Positions 16,301-19,770 of a stretch of DNA of 19,770 nucleotides are shown here, one piece after another. The stretch covers positions 1 to 19,770 of the forward strand of contig CAMCXJ010000016.1 of assembly GCA_945883455.1 (NCBI GenBank), given 5' to 3'. Both the position numbers and the translations under genes were made by a program. Position 1 is the stretch's first letter. Every line of letters begins with the position of its first letter. The notes below the pieces were generated by a model that saw nothing but the letters and a program-made list of their open reading frames with translations, was not told the origin of the DNA and made no database searches. This DNA comes from Prosthecobacter debontii (GTDB lineage Bacteria; Verrucomicrobiota; Verrucomicrobiia; Verrucomicrobiales; Akkermansiaceae).

Positions 16301-17116
16301 CACCCCGGCGGCACCGAGACTTTGCTGGGAGATGAGCTTTTCACCGAGGCTGGCGTCCGTATCCAGAGCGCCGAGGCCTGTCAGGGCACCCGCGCCGACC
16401 TCGGCGGTATCGCCTTGGGCGGTTTCCCATTTCCCCGCGCTGAGGTCGCGGGGATTCTTGGCCATATTGAGCCTTGCCTTGTGGTTTTCCGGCCCGATCC
16501 ACCAAGCGCTGCGACCTGTTTGGCCGACCTTGTTCAGGTAAGCGCGGGTCACCTGACCGGGGGAGCTACCCCCGCCCACCAGCACCACCGAGTTGCTGTC
16601 GTCCCATCCGTTCGGATTGACGGGCGCGTTGATGTTTTTGGCCATTCCATCCGGCAGGGACAACAGCCATCTGCGGAACATTTTTTCGCGCTTGGGTGCG
16701 TAGGTGTCGCGGATATGATTCAGGTTCTCCCCGCTTGCGGGGTTTATGTAGGAGCCATTGAGCCAATTCCCCCAGGATTCGTAGCTCGCAAGCCAATGCG
16801 GCTGATCCACCCCCTCGATGGCCTCGGTTTTAGGATCCTGATCGAAAATCGCCGCCTTGGCGCTCACCCGCATGTCCGGGCCCATCTCCTTCTGAAGTTC
16901 GCCGATCGCGATCATCAGGGCGATTTTGGCGTTGGCGCGCGCCTCCGTCATGGCGTCATTCCGGGAACTGGTGCGCAGGGAAACCGCCGAAAGGCTGAGC
17001 ATCCCGACGGCCAGCACACTCAGCAGGATCATCAGCATCAGGGTGCTTACCAAGGCAAAGCCAGGTGGCCTGCGACTCCGGCTTTTGAAACCGAATAGCA
17101 CACTGCGGTATTCCAT
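13352..17116 (-). CDS. Large solitary Verru_Chthon cassette A-type protein
   Basis: A 1254-residue protein. A basic leader ends at G19, followed by FALVSTLMLMILLSVLAVG; mature position 5 is Ser, not Glu. The helix continues into ALMIAIGELQKEMGPD, a phrase I associate with this Verrucomicrobial family. Landmarks shared in order with the 899-residue protein are WNP at 464-466, FNVNSTSVDAW from 975, RGPF at 1072 and TFRI at 1172. A further conserved-looking end reads RFGRKFMIESFRWL. The extra length lies mainly between the helix and the second landmark. It is not accompanied by B, C or D genes. The middle is clearly AT-richer than the ends. A small AGGG lies 9 bases before the ATG. Periplasmic or surface location and a GspK-like tip role are inferred. 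Confidence 0.8.
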   Translation of the reverse strand: MEYRSVLFGFKSRSRRPPGFALVSTLMLMILLSVLAVGMLSLSAVSLRTSSRNDAMTEARANAKIALMIAIGELQKEMGPDMRVSAKAAIFDQDPKTEAIEGVDQPHWLASYESWGNWLNGSYINPASGENLNHIRDTYAPKREKMFRRWLLSLPDGMAKNINAPVNPNGWDDSNSVVLVGGGSSPGQVTRAYLNKVGQTGRSAWWIGPENHKARLNMAKNPRDLSAGKWETAQGDTAEVGAGALTGLGALDTDASLGEKLISQQSLGAAGVDKEIARKYFFDLTDSSRGVLASVRTGHLKKDLSLLFEGKKADLPDPYRFDPGDVREPSIRPMSSEISGKPVLPGRHFASWTRMRHFYRMYRQDADALAPASNMATSRNGGADGSPGLVWVGGKPVADCNASIYPHPNSGTTVPVWDHQDSYIRFPILTSATYILSLRTLQTGTGTPPSYQLHSLSTPAYVFWNPYNVELRLPNNRLWVDLDFKTVQPMLGRVIRNSISGNGNFLNSGQNAGGLADGNGAFIIFKPGQFRVFSASPGFSTSREGYLEPGFNALNVGGMQYSIGTSSGPPDSPKLGINFSPVGQSGVPNILFNTRFGNTPGSFCTIMRWSEDPLGFSATSISFHNHVDWLNTGNEQAFAPITRLGSESGWIFDGQPYHVGYFQLALKSNFSSKDEGWYDTINWAQDWRCRNWIQAPPFSLGKSLYINENDATIANTQRMDCPYEFRFGSLLGKDPGDIIPHDPFSNSAFLSQHERVNAVPALELPTAPIASIAGFAGMRIEPGWTDMKTINPNWEYKSGDAGQNNTTGNTNRFGSTKVLAYQSGVTGPGIGNSFLHPIIARTEVYRKFDNSTAKEPINYPAIPTTGLPYPYNYTGAYSETYNKAYCDYWDHALLLNDALWDDYFVSSLADQTRPGASASTSLAENLQKLADGKELANSRYIPYLDGRTAGEVKAELEASDGYLKAAAHLMVDGMFNVNSTSVDAWHALFAGIRERQVVYRDKNGALKPVAIPDGKRIALSRFNTETTDQETTDPEEGVDRDDGMKAWSGVRFLDDAQLRKLAEECVKQVKQRGPFLNFSEFINRRLSDDDLGTMGALQSAIDYDDATPEPGSINYNFKSLRDFRIETTDLGPNDYETPEAALGSRYAGISGYVIQSDLLKPIANTLSVRDDTFRIRAYGDAVDQNGNVLARTWCEAIVQRIPEYTDKSNDPEEPARLMSDAGVFSDNNALTSLNRRFGRKFMIESFRWLSGSEI

Positions 17117-17166
17117 ATGTAGATACCCTGAGTATTTCCACCTCGGGGCGCAAGCCGCATGATCAT

Positions 17167-17191
17167 GGCCGGCCCGCGGTAAATCCCGGCC
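17167..17191 (-). terminator. Hairpin just after the TatD-family stop codon
   Basis: GGCCGG (17167-17172) and CCGGCC (17186-17191) are a perfect six-base inverted repeat one base past the TatD-family stop, with a 13-base loop. No U-run follows on the minus strand. It may separate that gene from the cassette A gene downstream, whose promoter would then lie in 17117-17192. Confidence 0.3.
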
Positions 17192-17192
17192 C

Positions 17193-17969
17193 TCAGAACC
17201 CCCAGAACGTCTTCCCGTTCTCCGCGATCATTCCGAGAATCCCCTTGCGGGTTTCCCGTTCGAAGGCCTCCGCGATGGCACGGAGGTTCGCCGGGTGGTT
17301 CACGTCTTCCGCCAGCGGAAATGCGATGAGCCCCTCCGGCGGGATCATGTCGGGCGCGTCGGTTTCTAACAGAATTCGGTCTTCGGGGAGCATCCGGAAA
17401 ACCTCCATCACCTTGCGCTTCCGTTCGTGCAGGAAGTGCCCGGAAAAGGAAAACCAGGCACCCTTTTTCGCCAATCGCCCGGCCACTTCGATCGATCCGC
17501 CGAAGGAATGCATCAGGAATTTCCCCGGCCACGCCGCCGCGCGATCCATCGCTGCAAACAGCGGCTCCCATGCCTTGAGGCAATGCACGGTCATCACCAG
17601 CCCCATCTCCGCCGCGATCTCCGCCTGTTTTACGAAAACGGGTAACTGCACCTCCATCGGCGGCGATTCCACCCAACCGTCCACGCCCACTTCTCCCACG
17701 CTGGCGGCGGGATCGGACAGCAGCCTTTCCCGCAACCTTTCCTCCCAGCCCTCCGCCGCCGCATCCGCATGCCATGGATGAATCCCATTTGCCGGAAAAA
17801 CAAACCCGGGGAACTCCCGCGCCAAGGCCGCCACCGCTTCCCAATCGTCCTCCCGCGTCGCGTTCACCACGCAGCCGGTGATCCCCGCCTCTTTCATTTC
17901 CGCGACCATCTCGCCGACCGGTCTCCCGAACTTCCCGCTCTGCAAGTGGTTGTGGGAATCGAAAAGCAC
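17193..17969 (-). CDS. TatD-family metal-dependent hydrolase
   Basis: A 258-residue amidohydrolase-fold protein. The metal ligands are in place: H6-N-H8 near the N-terminus (DSHNHL), E93 (VGEVGVDG), H129 (TVHCLKA), H154 (MHSFGGS) and D204 (LLETDAPDM). TatD-type enzymes act as metal-dependent nucleases or D-aminoacyl-tRNA deacylase-like enzymes in the cytoplasm; the name does not imply a role in Tat export. The start is GTG at 17967-17969. A reading from 17997 in another frame overlaps the whole gene but lacks any motif. It is divergent from corA and upstream of the cassette A gene on the same strand with a 76-base gap. Confidence 0.9.
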   Translation of the reverse strand: MLFDSHNHLQSGKFGRPVGEMVAEMKEAGITGCVVNATREDDWEAVAALAREFPGFVFPANGIHPWHADAAAEGWEERLRERLLSDPAASVGEVGVDGWVESPPMEVQLPVFVKQAEIAAEMGLVMTVHCLKAWEPLFAAMDRAAAWPGKFLMHSFGGSIEVAGRLAKKGAWFSFSGHFLHERKRKVMEVFRMLPEDRILLETDAPDMIPPEGLIAFPLAEDVNHPANLRAIAEAFERETRKGILGMIAENGKTFWGF

Positions 17970-18303
17970 GCGGTGAACCTACCCTCCGCGCCACCACCCG
18001 CGCAAGGTGTGATCCGGCTCAGGGTTCCTCCACTAGGGGAAAGTTAAAGAGATTGAACCGCCAAGTTCGCCAAGAACGCCAAGCCAGTGGATTAAAGTGA
18101 TCGGGAATTGGGTTGAAACTCCTGTTTCTGACTTCGGGTCAGGACCCCGTAGGGTTTCACTTGTCTTACTTGGCGAGCTTGGCGGTTCAATATCCACCAA
18201 TGGCATAGGTATTCGGGATCATTTCTCCCTAATGCAGGAACCCTGAGATCCGGCCTCCATTCCTTCGCTTGATTCGCAGTCCGCGCGGCCTAAGCTCGCG
18301 GTC
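17970..18303. other. 334-base divergent spacer between the TatD-family gene and corA
   Basis: No gene is seen here. The spacer holds the 140-base inverted-repeat element at 18052-18191 and should hold both divergent promoters. TTGATT at 18269-18274 with TAAGCT at 18291-18296 (16-base gap) is a weak promoter match for corA, but it ends only 7 bases before the ATG and would give a near-leaderless message. I found no riboswitch that I could support. Confidence 0.5.
18052..18191. repeat. 140-base inverted-repeat element with CGCCAAG arms
   Basis: The arms 18052-18074 and 18169-18191 are inverted copies matching at 22 of 23 bases, each ATTGAACCGCCAAG then CGCCAAG. Similarity extends inward for 9 more bases at 6 of 9. 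Inside are TGAAAC (18114-18119) with GTTTCA (18154-18159), and a central seven-pair stem TTCTGAC (18126-18132) with GTCAGGA (18138-18144) closed by a TTCGG loop. The whole can fold as one long imperfect hairpin, with about 30 unpaired bases on the left side. The arm motif also occurs once at 4474-4500. It contains no reading frame and has no obvious target-site duplication. Confidence 0.75.
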
Positions 18304-19395
18304 ATGTTCATCAAGCGCCACGGCCCGCCGGGAACCTCGCCCGCCACGCTTTCCCCGCATCTGGTCGATGGCAAAGTCCGCAAACCCGCGATCCAACTCA
18401 TCGAGTATGATGGCGATCACATCGAGGAGCGCGACATCACCGACATTTCCGAACTCGCCACACATATCAACAGCGACAAGATCAGCTGGATCAACATCGA
18501 CGGCCTCGGCGATATCGAAGCTCTCACCCTGCTCGGGGAAAAATTCAACCTGCATCCGCTGGCTCTTGAGGATGTGCTCAACACCGGCCAGCGCCCCAAA
18601 GTGGAGAGCGGCTCCGACTATGTGTTCGTGGTCGCGCAGATGGTCTATCAGGACGCGTCGCGCTCGATCTGCAGCGAACAGATCAGCCTGTTTTTCGGGG
18701 AGAATTTCCTCATCTCCGTCCAGGAGGAGGGCGAATACGATGTGTTCGATCCCATCCGCGCCCGCCTCCGCGGAGGCCGCGGCAAGATCCGCAAGTCCAA
18801 GGCCGACTACCTCGCCTACGCCCTGCTTGACTCGGTCATCGACCATTTCTATCCGGTGCTGGAGGAGCTGGGCGGAAACATCGAGGATCTGGAGGACGAC
18901 CTTCTGGAAAAGCCCTCGCGGGAAATGGTAAGGAAGCTGCACGAGCACAAGCGCAGCCTCTCTCACTTGCGCCGCTTTGTCTGGCCGCTGCGTGATGTCG
19001 TGAGCGCGCTGCTGCATGATCCCTCCGGCTTCATTTCCTCCCCCACGAAGATTTACCTGCGCGATTGCTACGACCACACCGTCCAGCTCATGGATCTCCT
19101 CGAAAGCAACAAGGAACTCACCTCCGGCCTGATGGAACTCTATCATTCCAGCGTCGGGCTGCGCACCAACGAGGTCATGCGGGTGCTCACCGTGATCACC
19201 TCCATTTTCATCCCGCTCACCTTCATCGTCGGGGTTTACGGCATGAACTTCGCGCCCGAGTCGCCGACCGGGCAAAAGCTCCCGCTGAACATGCCGGAAC
19301 TTTACCAACCCCACGGCTACATCTGGCTCATGGGCATCATGGCCGCCGCCGCCATCATCCAGCTGGTCATCTTCAAAAAGATCAAGTGGCTGTGA
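18304..19395 (+). CDS. corA: CorA family magnesium/cobalt transporter
   Basis: A 363-residue inner-membrane channel for divalent cations, working as a homopentamer. The large N-terminal cytoplasmic domain includes LHPLALEDVLNTGQRPK, followed by the long helix region (LEELGGNIEDLEDDLLEKPS through KELTSGLMELY). Two C-terminal membrane segments flank the signature Y-G-M-N-F, with GMN at 313-315. The protein ends in the basic KKIKWL typical of the family. Length is usual and no key residue is missing. ATG at 18304 is preferred, with no strong ribosome binding site before it. It stands alone, divergent from the TatD-family gene and 195 bases upstream of secA. Confidence 0.95.
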   Translation: MFIKRHGPPGTSPATLSPHLVDGKVRKPAIQLIEYDGDHIEERDITDISELATHINSDKISWINIDGLGDIEALTLLGEKFNLHPLALEDVLNTGQRPKVESGSDYVFVVAQMVYQDASRSICSEQISLFFGENFLISVQEEGEYDVFDPIRARLRGGRGKIRKSKADYLAYALLDSVIDHFYPVLEELGGNIEDLEDDLLEKPSREMVRKLHEHKRSLSHLRRFVWPLRDVVSALLHDPSGFISSPTKIYLRDCYDHTVQLMDLLESNKELTSGLMELYHSSVGLRTNEVMRVLTVITSIFIPLTFIVGVYGMNFAPESPTGQKLPLNMPELYQPHGYIWLMGIMAAAAIIQLVIFKKIKWL

Positions 19396-19473
19396 TCCCG
19401 AACAGGCGAGACGGTTGCGGGGGCTTTTCCACCTCGGCGATCAAGCGATGAGAACCGTTTCCACTCCTCTTCC

Positions 19474-19503
19474 TTAGGGTTTAAAATTTAAAGTTTAGGG
19501 TTT
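19474..19503. promoter_or_regulatory. AT-rich direct-repeat site upstream of secA
   Basis: TTAGGGTTT occurs at 19474-19482 and again at 19495-19503, exactly 21 bases apart. Between them lies TTTAAA-A-TTTAAA (19480-19492), a palindromic pair. The site is an abrupt AT-rich island in GC-rich surroundings, about 88 bases before the secA start. It could be a protein-binding site or a promoter upstream element, but neither is shown. Confidence 0.3.
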
Positions 19504-19522
19504 TCCCGCCCGATTCCCGCGC

Positions 19523-19551
19523 TTGCTTCCCCCGCGGCTCCGGTGTATCGA
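19523..19551 (+). promoter_or_regulatory. Weak candidate promoter of secA
   Basis: TTGCTT (19523-19528) and TATCGA (19546-19551) are 17 bases apart, each matching the sigma-70 consensus at three of six positions. The predicted start of transcription would give a leader of about 33 bases. The spacing is the best argument. Confidence 0.2.
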
Positions 19552-19590
19552 CCCACCCCTTAGCCCACAAAGGGCATTTCCCCATTTCTC

Positions 19591-19770
19591 ATGATCAAGT
19601 GGATTCTCCAGAAAATCGTCGGCAGCAAGAACCAGCGCGAACTCCGCCGCATCCGCCCGACCGTCGGCCGCATCAAGGAAATCGAGGAGGCCTTGCAGCG
19701 CGAGCCGGAAGAAAAGCTCCGCGAGTTCACCGCGAAATGGAAAGCCCATCTCGCCCGCTACCATGATCTC
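19591..19770 (+). CDS. secA: SecA preprotein translocase ATPase, N-terminal fragment
   Basis: The first 60 codons of a reading frame that runs off the window. MIKWILQKIVGSKNQREL followed by a helix R-I-R-P-T-V-G-R-I-K-E-I-E and E-E-K-L-R-E-F-T-A-K-W-K closely matches the N-terminal helices of SecA, where the sequence commonly reads SKNEREL and LRAKTAEFK. SecA drives preproteins through SecYEG using ATP. The nucleotide-binding motifs lie beyond the window, so the call rests on the N-terminus alone. ATG at 19591 fits the family start. No good Shine-Dalgarno is seen; AAAGGG lies too far upstream. Confidence 0.85.
   Translation, partial: MIKWILQKIVGSKNQRELRRIRPTVGRIKEIEEALQREPEEKLREFTAKWKAHLARYHDL

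Noticed and set aside
16073..17098. 341-codon plus-strand frame opposite the large A protein
   Set aside because: Its translation is low-complexity and motif-free, while the minus-strand frame has the prepilin helix and family landmarks.
17047..17997. 316-codon minus-strand frame covering the TatD-family gene in another phase
   Set aside because: The translation is Gly/Arg-rich and featureless; the TatD frame holds all five metal-ligand motifs.
18052..18191. CRISPR array or riboswitch for corA
   Set aside because: The repeats are two inverted arms, not regularly spaced direct repeats, and no M-box or other magnesium-sensor layout was recognisable.
19474..19503. Telomere-like repeat
   Set aside because: Only two TTAGGG-containing units occur, separated by other sequence, inside a bacterial chromosome; this is coincidence.

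Overview
The window reads as chromosomal DNA of a Verrucomicrobiota bacterium, probably of the Verrucomicrobiae/Verrucomicrobiales type. The main reason is a pair of 'Verru_Chthon cassette' loci, large prepilin-like gene sets known almost only from that phylum. The sequence is GC-rich (about 60 percent by eye), start codons mix ATG, GTG and TTG, and Shine-Dalgarno motifs are mostly weak. There is no rRNA, tRNA, phage or transposase gene.

Layout. 36-4447 holds housekeeping genes: a NahK-like sugar-1-kinase (-), a Tat-exported metallophosphoesterase (+), a membrane PIN-TRAM protein (-), a small PUR/DUF3276 nucleic-acid-binding protein (-) and a tRNA-dihydrouridine synthase (+). A repeat-bearing spacer follows, then a VapBC-type toxin-antitoxin pair at 4645-5323.

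The centre, 5551-17116, is one convergent block. On the plus strand lies a complete cassette, D-B-C-A: three small pseudopilin-like proteins and one large one, each with an N-terminal prepilin-type segment and overlapping its neighbour by 1-4 bases. Two small secreted proteins continue the same overlapping series to 11418. On the minus strand lies a second set: a solitary 1254-residue A-type protein (17116-13352), a secreted protein, a DUF2306 membrane protein and a further secreted protein ending at 11423. The two sets meet tail to tail with 4 bases between stop codons. The D-B-C-A order and features resemble the type II secretion minor pseudopilins GspH-I-J-K: D, B and C keep the Glu at position 5 of the mature helix, while A is very large, lacks it, and carries a GspK-like N-[IV]-N-[TS] motif. 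I infer that these are envelope-spanning tip complexes with dedicated periplasmic partners. The ATPase, platform protein and prepilin peptidase would have to be encoded elsewhere.

The right end has a TatD-family hydrolase (-), a 334-base divergent spacer with a 140-base inverted-repeat element, a CorA magnesium/cobalt transporter (+), and the first 60 codons of secA (+), cut by the window end. The inverted-repeat element shares its arm sequence with a single copy at 4474-4500, so it is a dispersed repeat family.
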